Positions 47,842-60,600 of a stretch of DNA of 64,000 nucleotides are shown in pieces (position 1 is the stretch's first letter; every line of letters begins with the position of its first letter). The translations under genes and the position numbers were made by a program. The notes under the pieces were generated by a model. The model ran no database searches and had not been told where the DNA came from. It saw nothing but the letters and a program-made list of their open reading frames with translations. The DNA is from Gossypium raimondii (lineage: Eukaryota > Streptophyta > Magnoliopsida > Malvales > Malvaceae), in contig NC_068566.1 of the NCBI RefSeq assembly GCF_025698545.1, forward strand, positions 48,029,192 to 48,093,191. Reading direction: 5' to 3'.

Positions 47842-48039
47842 CTTCTTCAAATCATATTTTGTTCTTAATTGCAATGCACATCCTTTATTTTACTCTCCAT
47901 ATTTTGATTTTATCTTAGAATTCCAAAAAATAATTAATTAAGATCGCAGTAATTCTATCATCAGCTCATAAGCCTTGTTGTTGGCTTGGATTGGATGTTA
48001 AACTGAAACTAAAAACATGATAGTGGAGTATGTTGAAAA

Positions 48040-48365
48040 CATGTGGATCAAATTGTAAAGATTCTGGAAGTTCTTATACTAGATTAAAAAGTAAAACGGT
48101 CCTTTATGTTAAAATTACATCCATTTCTACTCTTAAAAACAAGCTTAGTTGATGGAATAATCAAGCAGTTACATTAGGCGTGCTATGTGTACCTCATGCT
48201 GATATATAGGGATCAGTTTTTAACGGTAGAAATAAGTGAATTTTTAAACCAAAAGCACCAATTTACTCTTTAATTTAACGTCTATGGACTACTTTGCCCA
48301 TTTTATGAGTAAAAAGAGCAAATTGCATATAACTCATAGTACAAAGGCCTTCATGGTATTTTAAC
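48040..48365. mobile_element. Long-TIR MITE, family 1, copy 6 (left arm)
   Basis: 'actagattaaaaagtaaaac', 'cattaggcgtgctatgtgtac', 'ggatcagtttttaacggtag', 'aaggccttcatggtatttt'. Upstream of copy B. The mirror copy in the right arm is at 56525-56870. Confidence 0.6.
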
Positions 48366-49255
48366 TTCAACTCCAAACTGCAATTTAAAACCTAAATTGA
48401 TAGCTAAACTGTGAGAAGGACTTAATTGATATAAAACATAAAACTTAGAAAACTGAATTGAAATATTTAAAATCTAAAGTACAAATTAGAAGACATTTAA
48501 TGCAATTAAATACAAATTTTAATACAAGGATATTGTAACTGCGGTTTCAAATAAATCCAAATTTTATTACAGTCTGGTCCTCTCTTCCATACGTTTCCCA
48601 AAATGAAAAAAAAAAAAGGTAATAGAAAGTCAAAACATTTTTTAAATTTAAATTTCCTTAATACACGCGCATGCCAATATCGTGAGTTTAAAGTTCCTCT
48701 GATTTTGATTCCTTACTTTCACGCTCTCTTTTCGCGTGCGTTATTTTTGCTATGGTAAATGTTTTGTCAAATTCCACCCTAACTCACTAAACTATTAGTA
48801 TGTTTATATTTTAGTTATTAACTTTAAAATATTATAAAATAATCATTGAACTATTCAAAAATTTCATGTAAGTCATTAAACTATTCAAAATTTGTTAATT
48901 TAGTCACTGTTCTATTAAGTTTTTTTTAAAAGTATAAGTACATGTTTACAATTTGATCAGTGTCGAGATTGGAGATGAAAACTGTTTAGATTTTAGTTTG
49001 TTAATTCATGACATTCAAAGTTTTTTCATGAAAAAAATAAATTGTAAAAAAGATGAGGAATAAGACATTTCAATTGGGGTAGACAATGCGAATAAAAAAT
49101 GTCATACAACAACAATTTCAACCACTCAATAGCTTAAATGAAAACTTTCAAATTTCCATTAGGAATTGCTGGCTGAAAATGTCAAACGCTAAATGGATCA
49201 AAGCCGTCCGTTTCTATTAGAAGTGGGCCTCCCAGAAGAAATATTGAAGTGTGTG

Positions 49256-52200
49256 ATATTTTTAAAATTTTATTATTTTCATATATATATTTAAAAATCA
49301 ATTTAATTAATTGATTTAATAACTATAGTTTAAATATGACTGAAATTTCAAATTTTAAAAAGTACGTAAGTTAAGAAGGATTAAATTGAAAATAATAACT
49401 AAAACCACAAGTTATATATAATAGAAATTAATAGCAGAATTTGACTTAATAGATTTAATCGAAAACCCAAAATTTAAAATATAGAGAGAATAAGATAAAT
49501 CAATAATTTATGTCTTATTAGTTTATTAAATATAAACATATTTAAGACATCAAAATGTCAGTGAAGAATCTTAAAGGATACAAACTTGAGTAGATTTAGG
49601 TGAGTAATGTACTCCTCCTTACAAGTATTAATTAATAGTTTGATAGTTTTTTAGCAAAATTTTAAGGAATGTTTTAAGTAATGCATTAATATTATATATA
49701 TATATAACAACACATTTAATATATATGCTATATAAAATATATCTCAATTTAATTAAGAAATTATTAAAATAATTTATAAAGTAATAAATATTATTTTGAG
49801 GTGGTTTATATATATATATATAAATTTACATAAAATATAAGTTAAATCAATATAAAGAAAGATTTGAACATAAATCATCATTTTTTTTTTCTAAAGGTTT
49901 AATTTTACCAATTTAACTAAAGCTTTATTTATTTTTAGGGATAATCTAATTTTTGTCCCTTGAAACTTTTTATTAGGTCCATTTTGGTACATGAACTTGA
50001 CAACTAGATCCATTTTTGTCCATAAACTTGGATTTCATCAAGCTTTGATGATGTAACCAGTATTCTTGGAACATGACTTGATTGGTTAGTTGAACTGATT
50101 AGACTGAGAACCTACTAAATCGAAAACTGAGACAAAAAACAATAATTGAACAAGCTGAACTATGTTAATATTTAAAAAAATGATTTTTTTTATTTAATCA
50201 TTATTGATATAACTTTCGAATCAATCAAACTGACTAAATCAATAAGCAATGGTCTGATCGGTTCAACCACTAATCCGACTATTAGAAAACCATATGTGAC
50301 ACTCTAAGGTTGTACCATGTCATCACCTGAAAAATTATGTAATTTTTTTAATTTTTAAGTGATGGTGTGATATAATCTCGTAGTGTCACATCATTAAACT
50401 TTTTATATTTTTCAAATTTAGGGACCAAAATAAATATAATTGTCAAATTTTGAATATCAAAGTGAATAAAAGATAGAAATACCCAAATAGAAGTAATTTT
50501 GTAAATTGAAGGTTCAAAAATTATATTCTACCTCTAAGATATAATAATCATCATATTTATACATCACAAGTATATACACAAATTATTAAATCTAAAGGGA
50601 AGGGAGACTTTGGCATAAATGTGAAGACATAAATGGGGTTTTGACCATTTGTGCTAAAATCCAAGGGTGTCTTCATCACAAGGACCACCTCTTTCTTACA
50701 TTGAATTTACTAAACAACTTCATTAAAGCAATAGCTACTACACTTTTTTTCTTTTTAGGTATCTAGTAATCATATTGGATTTTATTTAAAATCGAAATTA
50801 ATTCGAATCAAATTCCTTAATGAAAGATTTTTTCATTTATAAAATCCAACATTAGACATTTTAATTAATACTTTTGATTCAAAAGTTGGGCAAATGAATA
50901 ATTGCTTTCATGTATTAGATTGTTGATTACACGTAACATTTTTGTAATTACTGTCATTTTTTTTTGATGAAAAGGATGTTGGATTTAAATGATGAGAGTT
51001 ATGAAGCTCAAAACCAAATGAGGAAATGGTAATACCACCTTGGGTGTTAAAAGACAAACATGGTTCCTTTTATGAATAAACTTGACCATCAAAATATCAA
51101 TGATTTGAAGTTGAAAAGATTACTAGACTCAAATAGGTTAAGCTCAAAATGACTTTCACAAAAAAATACCCAAACCCACAATTACCCAGAAATCTCAAAT
51201 TTTATATTAAGTAGAGCTTCACGTACCACTTTTAATCAATAATTCAACTCAAATAAAAAAAATGTTAAAAAATTCGGATATAAATATGAATTTAAAGCTT
51301 CAAATGTTGGAAAGTACATTGAGACCATATTTACTGTTAACACTTGGGGGGTGGATGTGTACGTGTGTTGCTATTATTATATAATAATAGAGGAGGTAAT
51401 TGATTATATATTCAATGCTAATGCATGTATTAAATTAATTAATGGCATTGATGATATCATATGACCTGAGAATGAGAAATGTGGAGTGTTGGACACAAAT
51501 TAATTTATTATTTTCTAAGTGGACAATTATGGTGGTGTCTAATTAATTACTATATAATATATTCTGATACAAAACTATATCTTATATTTGCTTGTACAAC
51601 ATAAACAAACTATGAATGAGATTCACTTAATTAACATATCCAACTTATACCTTATCGTATCATATATAACTGCAATAAATGAGTAGCAAACTGTGTAGTT
51701 ATACCCTAAAATTAATGCACTCAATGTAAGGGGAGTAGAGGGTGCCACCCTCTAACCTCACTTTTTTACGTTCAGGGTTCGTAACTACTCCTCCTAAAAA
51801 TATCGTCTTTAATATTCAAACTTGTGTTGCCCCTTGGGTGCAATAGTAATGTACATTGTCTTCATAAGTTTTTATCTTTTTATTAATAACAAGTGTTGAG
51901 TGCAATAGCAATGTGCATTGTTTTCATAACGAGAGGACATCACGGGAGTACTGATCATAAACCATTAAATTAAACTATAAAACCGACATGAAAAATATCA
52001 AATACATATGATGGCAAATGGGGGTGATGAAATGGCCCACAACTGTGACATTTCATGGGCTGTTGCTTTTTGCTGACTTTTGGTTCCAACAAGCACCTAT
52101 ATATTCAATTACAGTTCCCCCTCGCCACCCCTAACATTTACTTTGGTACAGCATTTCTCACCCACTCCACTTTCACCCTTTGTGTATTTATTCAAATCAG

Positions 52201-52749
52201 GTACTGCTACTCTTTTCTTTTCTTTTTCTGTTCAATAATTACTATTACTCTAATACTCCTACAATTATGGATTATCTTTATCTAGTCATTACCTCAGCAA
52301 GCTAGAGACCAACCTATTTGCATGACAATAATTTTCTTGGTTAGTTGGGACAACACCCAATTTTATGTATAATATATGATTCAAAGCCTTGGATCAATAT
52401 AAATGGTCGCTTGGGATTGACCATATACTCTAGGGTCAAAGCCCATCACTTCTTAACACTATGACTTCTAGTTGGTTAAAATACGTTATAAGTTTATGTA
52501 TTCTTTACAAATTTAAAACATAGTCTTTGTACTTTCATTTTTAGAAATTTAGTCCATTACATTTCAGATTTCAAATTTCAAGTCCAATTGTTAACCTTGT
52601 TAAAATTATTTTGTTAAATTTGGATTCATCACAATATTTTTTTTTATTTTTTTGGATAAGTGAACATTTCAATTCAACCATGAAAAAATAGCAAAGTTTT
52701 ATATAATAGGTAAAATAAAGCACACCACTAGCCCTCAAACCCTACATAA
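49256..52749. other. Spacer between inverted arms, AT-rich part
   Basis: AT-rich DNA with several at repeats and decayed MITE phrases ('ttttggtacatgaacttgac' near 49985; 'taagtcctt'-like near 52490). Open frames here are short and not recognisable. No gene seen. Confidence 0.4.
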
Positions 52750-54600
52750 ATTTTAATCTAATTAAAAAGAGTTTGAATTTGCCTTGATGACTTTCCATGC
52801 AATCTTCCATTCCTCTCTTGCCAAACATAGTAAATGAAAGCATTCCAAGAAACCTTTATAATAGTGGCTTCTAGGGACTTCCTTTTCCCATACTCCAAAA
52901 CCCAGTTCAACATATTAGCACAAGATTCATGCCACAAAAACTCCCCACATTCTAGCAAAATTCTCACCTAAAGCAAGTTAGAAAACAAATAAGACGCAAA
53001 TAAATGATTGCTCGACTCATCCTCAATGTCACACAAACAACATAAAGTATCAATTTGACTGTGTAACTTGTCTTGGACTATGCTAGGTGTCAATTGCAAG
53101 GAATGAGACATGGATCCCATATAGGAAAATAAAGGATTTCCTAGTGGGGTTTATATTGACCTAGGCTCTTAAACCACAATAGGTAGCTTTTGGGGTGCGG
53201 TTCTTCAAAGGTTTATATCACTTGGTATCAGAGTCAGTCATCATGTTTCTCAGTTACAATCGTGTGGTGTGAGTGGTGACGACGAAGTTACCGTGTTCAC
53301 TTGAGGCTAGCTAGCATAAAGCTAGTTCGTGTGGGTGACGAGGCTGCGAAGCGTGGTGGATTGTTATATGCCAATTGCAAGGAATGAGACTTGGATCCCA
53401 CATAAGAAAAAAAGGGATTTCCTAGTGGGATTTATATGGACTTAGGCTCTCTAACATCAATAGCTAGCTTTTGGCATGTGGTTCTCCAAAGGTCTATATA
53501 ACCATATGATGAATGCATGTCATGGAATTGTAGGGCTCCCTTATACCACTATATGCCAAGAACTTTTGTCAAGTTGTTGTCTAGTTCTTTCCTAAATTCT
53601 ATTAGCTTTGTATGGCTCTGGTAGATCCCATAAATTCAACGTAACATCCTTAAGCTTTAAATTCTATAGGCTTAGGTAGAGACTGCACTTGCCAAATATT
53701 TGGACTCTTGAGAACATATAGCTTAGACCAAGCCACCCAAAGAGAACCAACCTTGATTAGGATAAGCCACAAACATCTCATAATGAAATCTCTGTTCCAA
53801 ATTGGAAGTTTCTTAAAACCGAGACCACCTTCGGATAATATACCTTATCCCAACTAACTTTGGCACCTTTAGCAAAAAGCTCATGCCCTTTCCAAATAAA
53901 GGAATTACACAACTTATTCACCTTTTTAATAACTTTAGAGGGAAAAAGAAAAATACGACACCAAAATTTTTGCATACTAAACAAAACATATTAAATAAGT
54001 TGGAGTCTATCAACATAAGATAAGCATTGAGAAGCCCAACTTTGAATGTGTTTAGTAATCTTTTCCACTAAAGAATCACAATTCCCACTGTTCAAGTTTT
54101 GTGTAAGAAGTGAAACCCTAAGATAATGCACTAAGAGTGTTCCAATCTTTATCCCAGTAATTTCCACAATTGAAAGCAACTCATCTGAGCCAACCCCTCC
54201 ACTATATAACTTACTTTTGAAAAAATTCACCTGAAACCCCTGGTATTTTATAGAACAAATCCAATGCATTTCCAATTGGCAAGATAAATTCTGAGTTGCC
54301 CTTAGTGAATACCAAAAGGTCATCAACAAAATTGAGTTAAATATAGCTTCTGACACATAGGATGATAGCCAAACACTCCATGAAGACCTGTCAAGTTCAA
54401 TAATCCAAATAATACATTCATCACCAGGCATAAAATTTTGTTGAAAACCCATCTGGCCTAGGAGCCTTACCACCAATATTCATCAAAAAAATTGAAGCTT
54501 TAATCTCCTCTCGATTTATAAGCTAAACTAGGGAATTTTTCATGCTCTCTGTTAGTTTAACATCAACTACATCTCTAATCAATTCATCAGAAAACTATTG
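52750..54600 (-). pseudogene. Degraded LINE (non-LTR retrotransposon) ORF2
   Basis: Minus-strand fragments in the expected order. 54480-53991: reverse-transcriptase remains, with PDGFQQNF-like start, a decayed active-site region (MTFWYSLRATQ where FADDL-type is expected) and QGFQVNFFKSKLYSGGV. 53984-53778: NKLCNSFIWKGHE and AKVSWDKVYYPK, typical of the thumb/connection part of plant LINEs. 52967-52758: the C-terminal block SWNAFIYYVWQERNGRLHGK. Stops, frameshifts and a missing RT core make it inactive. A mini-LTR element interrupts it at 53088-53504. The element lies wholly inside the spacer between the two HDG5 arms. Confidence 0.8.
53088..53504 (+). mobile_element. TRIM-like mini-LTR retrotransposon
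   Basis: Two direct repeats of about 133 bp, 53088-53220 and 53369-53504. Both have '(t)g(t/c)caattgcaaggaatgagac', 'ggatccca', 'gatttcctagtggg', 'tttatat', 'taggctct', 'tagcttttgg'. They flank about 148 bp that begin cttggtatcagagtca (53221), the usual primer-binding site complementary to initiator tRNA-Met, and end with a purine-rich stretch near 53341-53360. No coding region. Total about 417 bp fits terminal-repeat retrotransposons in miniature. The two repeats differ at several places, so insertion is not recent. Target-site duplication is not clear. Confidence 0.8.
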
Positions 54601-55959
54601 GAAAAAATTTCGGTCTGAAAACGGTTTTCTTGCACAACGAAAAATTAAAATTTTGAAAACTGATTTGTGATATTTTATAGCAAGAAACCCTAACCGAATT
54701 CATACATGTGTTTTCAGCTTAGCAGACGTTCGTTGTTCTCAACTTTCAACCAAACGGTCTTCTCTGTTATTCTTGTTCCACGAACTGCTCCGTTATTTTA
54801 TAGCAATATATCATTTACCCTTATCTTGAGCTATGAATTCCACTGTTGTGAATGATGCTAAATACTATAGAAGTCATACACCAAACACACTGGCTTTCGA
54901 TTCCTTTTCTATTCGAACTCAGACTTTCACTTACATCAAAGTGTATGAGTTACACATACATAGTCTGCCATCCACTCAGGATTTAGGTATGTCACACTAT
55001 AAACGTCACAAGTGATTAAATTCATAAACAAATATAGCAAGCTGGAGTGACATTATACATGTGATATGTTTGTCACGTAAGATTCTAGAGAGAACAAATT
55101 CAACAACTATTTGGTCAAGATTGGAATTTCGAAATTCAAAAAATATAATAACTAAATTAGAGCACAAAAACTAAACCCTCAAAGGAACTAATAACAAAAT
55201 TTGACAAAAAGACTTCATTTTCAATAATACTTCACCGCTTTCATATTTGATGCACTAACCATGTATAAATTTATAAGCTATCAATAAACCACAAGATATC
55301 ACCTAGTAAAATATAATAGTTATATATTTTTCTCGTAAACTACACTTAAGGTCATTAAATTATTAGTAAGTATATGTTTTAGTCATTCAAGTTCAAAAAG
55401 TTACAAAATGGTCACTAAACAATTCGAAAGTTTTCATTTAAGACATGAACTATTTAAAGGTTCTTTTATTCAAGTCACTAAGTTGTTACTTTTTTTTTTA
55501 AGAAGTTTGGCTAGCGAGCTCCAAATGACGATTGGGATAGTGGATTAGTACCTAATGACAAGTAAAAGAACATACCTTAGATCCAAGTCGATCTAATGGT
55601 TAGTATCAGAGATCGAAGAAAAAAATTATTTGGATTTTAGTTTACAGATTTGTGAAATTCAAAAGTTTTATAAAAAAAAAAACTAAAGTGTAGAAGAAAA
55701 GGGAAAGGAAAGCTTTTGATTGGTGCATGTGATGTAAACAGAGAAGGTTGTACAACGACGATTTTAACATCCTAGTGATTTAAATGAACATTTTCGAGTA
55801 GTTCAATGGCCATTTTATAACATTTTGAAATTGAATTATCAAAAGTAAACATATTGATAGCTTAGTGACCTTGAGTGTAATTTATTCTATTTATTTTAAT
55901 AATTTTTAAATTTATTAACTCGTTAATAATATTTAATATTATGCACTAACTTTGAGATT
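54601..55959. other. Spacer between inverted arms, right part
   Basis: 54600-55020 has higher complexity and an open frame at 54833-55015 without recognisable domain; it may be part of another retroelement. 55330-55890 is a MITE-like element: 'aaggtcattaaattattag', 'tggtcactaaac' at the left, and 'tggccattttataac', 'gatagcttagtgacc' at the right in reverse. Confidence 0.4.
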
Positions 55960-56524
55960 TCTTTTGGGGGTCCACTTCTAAAAGAAACGGACGGCTTTGA
56001 TCCTTTTACGTTTGACATTTTCTAGCCACAATTCCTAATGGACGGCTACGATCATTTGACAACATTGACTTTTTACTTCCTAAATTTTTCTTTTTGACTG
56101 TGTTTTTAACCCAAGTAAAAAAACACTACAACAGCAAAAATAACGTCCGCGAAAAGAGAGCGTGAAAGTAAATAAGGAATCAAAATCAGAGGAACTTTAA
56201 CTTCACGATATTGGCATGTGCGTGGATTAAGGAAAACATCAATTTTAAAATTGTTTGACTTTCTATTACCTTTTTTTTTTCATTTTGGGAAACGTATGGA
56301 AGAGAGGACCAGACTGTAATAAAATTTGGATTTATTTGAAACCGCAGTTACAATATCCTTGTATTAAAATTTGTATTTAATTGCATTAAATGTCTTCTAA
56401 TTTGTACTTTAGATTTTAAATATTTCAATTCAGTTTTCTAAGTTTTATGTTTTATATCAATTAAGTCCTTTTTTTCAGTTTATCTATCAATTTAGGTTTC
56501 AAATTGCAGTTTGGAGTTGAAGTT

Positions 56525-56870
56525 AAAATATCCCGGTTACCCCATGCCACAAGTATAATAACAATATCACTGTGAGTTAGATTGCAATTTGTTTCTTTTA
56601 GTCATAAAATGGGAAAATTAGTCCATAGACGTTATATCAAAGAGCAAGCTGGTTCTTTTGGTTTAAAAGTTCACTTATTTCTACCGTTAAAAACTAGTCT
56701 CTGTATATCACTATGAGGTATACATGGCACGTCACGTGTAACTGCCTGATTATTCCATTAACTAAGCTAGTTTTTAATAGTAGAAATTGATGGAATTTTA
56801 ACAGAAAGGACTAGTTTATTCTTTGATCTAATGGATTAATAGAGGGACCTCCAAAGTCTTTACAATTTGA
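56525..56870. mobile_element. Long-TIR MITE, family 1, copy 7 (right arm)
   Basis: Mirror of 48040-48365: 'aaagagcaagctggttc', 'tctaccgttaaaaactag', 'acatggcacgtcacgtgtaa', 'aatagagggacctcca'. Upstream of copy C. Confidence 0.6.
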
Positions 56871-57680
56871 TCCACATATTTTGAACATGCTCCACTATGA
56901 TTTTTTTAGTTTCAGTTTCACGTCCAATCCAAGCCAACAACTAGGCTAATGAGCTGATGACAGAATTAATAGGATACTCATATTTTAAGGACTTAATTAC
57001 TTATTTTTTGGAATTCTAAGATAAAATCAAAATTTGGACAGTAAAATAAAGGATGTGCAATGCAATTAAGAACAAAATATGATTTGAAGAAGCAAAAGAG
57101 AGAAGAAAGAGAGAGAGAAGGAGGGGACATAGCTGTGAGTGTCTATTTTAGGTATACAAATCAAAGTAAAAAAGCAAAGAAAAGAAAAGAAATAGAGGGA
57201 GAGATTTCTTTTTTTCTTCATCTTCTTCTGCAAAAGAAAACACCGACAACATTAGTTGTGGTATTTACTCCTACATTTTTATTTTTTATTATTTACTATT
57301 TTACTTTTCATTTTTTTTCTTCTGCTTGGTTTAATTTCTCAAGCTTTGGTTCATGGTGGGTTTTCATTAATGTATATTGTAAAGCCACCTTCATTCAACT
57401 TTTTTTGGGTTGTTTTTTTCTGTAATTTAATTTATATTTTTGGTGTTTTTTTTTTTTTGAAGCTGAAGCAGTGGTCTTTTTCATTTTGGAAAAGATCACA
57501 TCATTTACCTTATTTAGCACTTAATTTTAGACTATATAATTTGCTCTTTTCTTATATGTTACTGTCTTCTTCCCAATAATTCTTTGTTTATATATGTATA
57601 TGGAGAGATACATATTTGCTTATATTTAATGTGTTTCAAGTGAAGCAAAGACTGTGAGAGCAACAAAAAGAGGGAGAAAA

Positions 57681-60600
57681 ATGTATGGAGATTGTGAAGC
57701 TATTTCATCAATGGGAGGGAACATGGTGGTGTCTTCAGAAACTTTATTTACATCAACATTTCAAAACCCTAATTTCACTTACTTGCCTTTGGAGCCTTTA
57801 CCTCCTATGATCACTGTAAGTTTTTTTTTGTTATTTCATGTTATTTCACACACTCAGGGAAAAAAACCATTTGTTTTATGTTTTTATTATATATTTTTTA
57901 ATAGAAAGAAGAAAATGGGTCATTGTTGAGAGGAAAAGAGGAGATGAAAAGTGGTTCCGAAAGTGAACTACAAGAAACCACTGAGCAGCCATTGAAGAAA
58001 AAACGTTACCATCGACACACTGCTCATCAGATCCAAGAACTGGAAGCGTAAATTCATTTCTGTTTTAAAAATATATATCAAATTCTAAGAAATCTTTGTG
58101 TTTTTAAAGAAGAAGGTTGGTGTTGGTGTTTTTTGCAGTGTTTTTAAGGACTGTCCTCATCCAGATGACAAACAAAGGATGAAACTGAGTCAAGAACTTG
58201 GCCTGAAACCACGACAAGTCAAGTTCTGGTTTCAAAACCGGCGTACTCAGATGAAGGTAAAACCGTGTTTTGTTTAGCGTTGCTGTTTTAAATGGTAAGC
58301 ACGTCATAATTAATCTTTATTTAACACAAAACAGAAAAAACGAGTCCCGAGGAAAAAGCATTGATGGCATTTGCATGAAAACCAGCTAAAACCCTAAACA
58401 GCTATACCCTTTTATTAGAGAAAAATGGTAGGATCAGAAAAGGAAGGATGTTATTTAATTTGGGGCCACTCCACTGCTGTGTTAGTCTTTGTATATCTGT
58501 AAACTATACAGTCTGTAATTCATTAATATGGACTACTGGGGTTTCATCATTAAACTCCTTTACCTGCTCATGTGCTTCTCACTACACTTAATGTCTAAAT
58601 TCATTCATTCCACCCCTTAAACACATTATCACTCTTTTGGTTTTTCAATGCTTAGGCTCAACAAGATAGATCGGAGAATGTGATACTTAGAGCTGAGAAT
58701 GATTCTTTGAAGAGTGAGTTTTACAGGCTACAAGCTGAACTCAGTAAACTCGTTTGTCCAAATTGTGGTGGTCCACCAGTGCCTGGTGGGGTTTCTTTCG
58801 ATGAACTTCGTATTGAGAATGCTCGGCTTGGTGAAGAGGTTATTTCATCAAAATTTCTACTTTTCTCTATGTATACTATGTAGTAGTAAGAGTCAGCATT
58901 TTACTCTCAATACTTGAAAAAATAAGAAAATTAGTCCATATACATTAAATAAGAAAATAAACTACTCCTTTTGTTAAAATTTTTAATTCATTTCTATTGT
59001 TCAACATAAAAGTCTAATTTGTTCTTTCATCTTATGGACTAATTTGTCCATTTTCTTTAATAGAATAAGTAAAATCTATAAGAGTGTCATAATACTTTTA
59101 CCATCATATGTATTATCCCTCAATATAATATATGTTTGGACAGTTGGAACGTGTGTGCGCCATAGCTTCACGCTACATCGGTCGGCCAATTCAAACAATG
59201 GGTGAATTGATGCCACCTTCATTGGAATTGGACATGAACATATATCCAAGACAATTCCTTGAACCTATGCCTCCTCCTATCTTGTCCGAAACACCCTCTT
59301 ATCTCGACAATAACAACCTCATCTTAATGGAAGAGGAGAAAACTATTGCAATGGAACTCGCTATGTCCGCCACGGATGAACTCGTGAAGATGTGTCGAAC
59401 AAACGAACCCCTTTGGGTTCGTAACAACGAAACTGGGAAGGAAGTGCTTAACCTCGACGAACATTCCCGAATGTTCCACTGGCCACTAAATCTGAAGCAA
59501 CGCTCAAGTGAATTCAGGACCGAAGCTAGCCGTGATAGTTCAGTGGTTATAATGAATAGCATCACTTTGGTAGATGCATTTGTGGATGCCGTAAGCTTCC
59601 CATTTCCTTATAATTTCATATAATACTATAGTTAATTACAACAATATCGTTTTAAAATGTGTGTGTTCTCCTTATTGTAGCACAAATGGATGGAGCTGTT
59701 TCCTTCGATAGTAGCTAGAGCCAAATGTGTTCAAGTTATATCACAAGGTGTTTCGGGAACCAACGGTTGCCTTCAATTGGTATCAACTCGTATCAGAAGG
59801 TTAATTCAATTTTATTTGTAATAATCCGACGTAATATTGTTTTATGTGTGCAGATGTATGCTGAATTGCATATGCTGTCACCATTGGTGCCCACGCGAGA
59901 GGCATATTTCCTACGATATTGCCAACAACAAAATGTGGAAGATGAAACGTATTGGGCAATCGTTGATTTCCCACTCGATGGCTTTCATAACAGTTTGCAG
60001 ACATCATTTCCCTTATACAAAAGAAGGCCTTCTGGTTGTTTGATTCTAGACATGCCTAATGGCTACTCAAGGGTGCGTCCATTCGATTTTTAGAACTTTT
60101 AAGTTTAGATTTTTTTAAAATTGAATAACTTTTGCATACTGAAAATATGCAGGTAACGTGGGTAGAACATGCAGAGATAGAAGAGAAACCAATCCATCAA
60201 ATATTCAGCCACTTCGTACACAGTGGGATGGCATTTGGAGCAAATCGTTGGTTAGCTGTTTTAGAGAGACAATGCGAAAGGGTTGCTAGTCTCATGGCCA
60301 CTAATATCCCCGATATTGGAGGTTCTTAACATATTGTCATGTCTTTTTTATTTTTTTTGTCAATACCATGAGATTCACATTACACAAATATTGTTGTCAC
60401 AAACAGTGATACCATCACCAGAAGCAAGGAAAAATCTAATGAGACTGTCCCAAAGGATGATAAGAACATTCTGTGTGAACATCAGCAGTTGCAGTGGTCA
60501 GGTTTGGACAGCTGTTCCTGATTCCACGGATGATACTGTTAGAATCACCACAAGGAAAGTGAGTGAAGCAGGTCAACCCAATGGTCTCATTCTTTGTGCT

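Larger units (their letters stand above)
43060..49255. repeat. Inverted segmental duplication, left arm
   Basis: Contains copy B and about 2 kb of its upstream region. Its reverse complement is seen at about 55960-61875. Outer limit on the left: similarity ends at 'gcacaaatgattaagtc' (about 43056-43072). On the right, 'caaagccgtccgtttct' near 49199 still matches the other arm. Indels and substitutions are more common outside exons. Confidence 0.85.

Noticed and set aside
53083-53515. Target-site duplication of the TRIM-like element
   Set aside because: The bases flanking the two LTR ends (ctagg and tatga) do not match, so I do not claim one.
56000-57680. L1 box (TAAATGYA) in the copy C promoter
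   Set aside because: The nearest sequence, taaatgtc near 56385, fails the last base; no full match found by eye.
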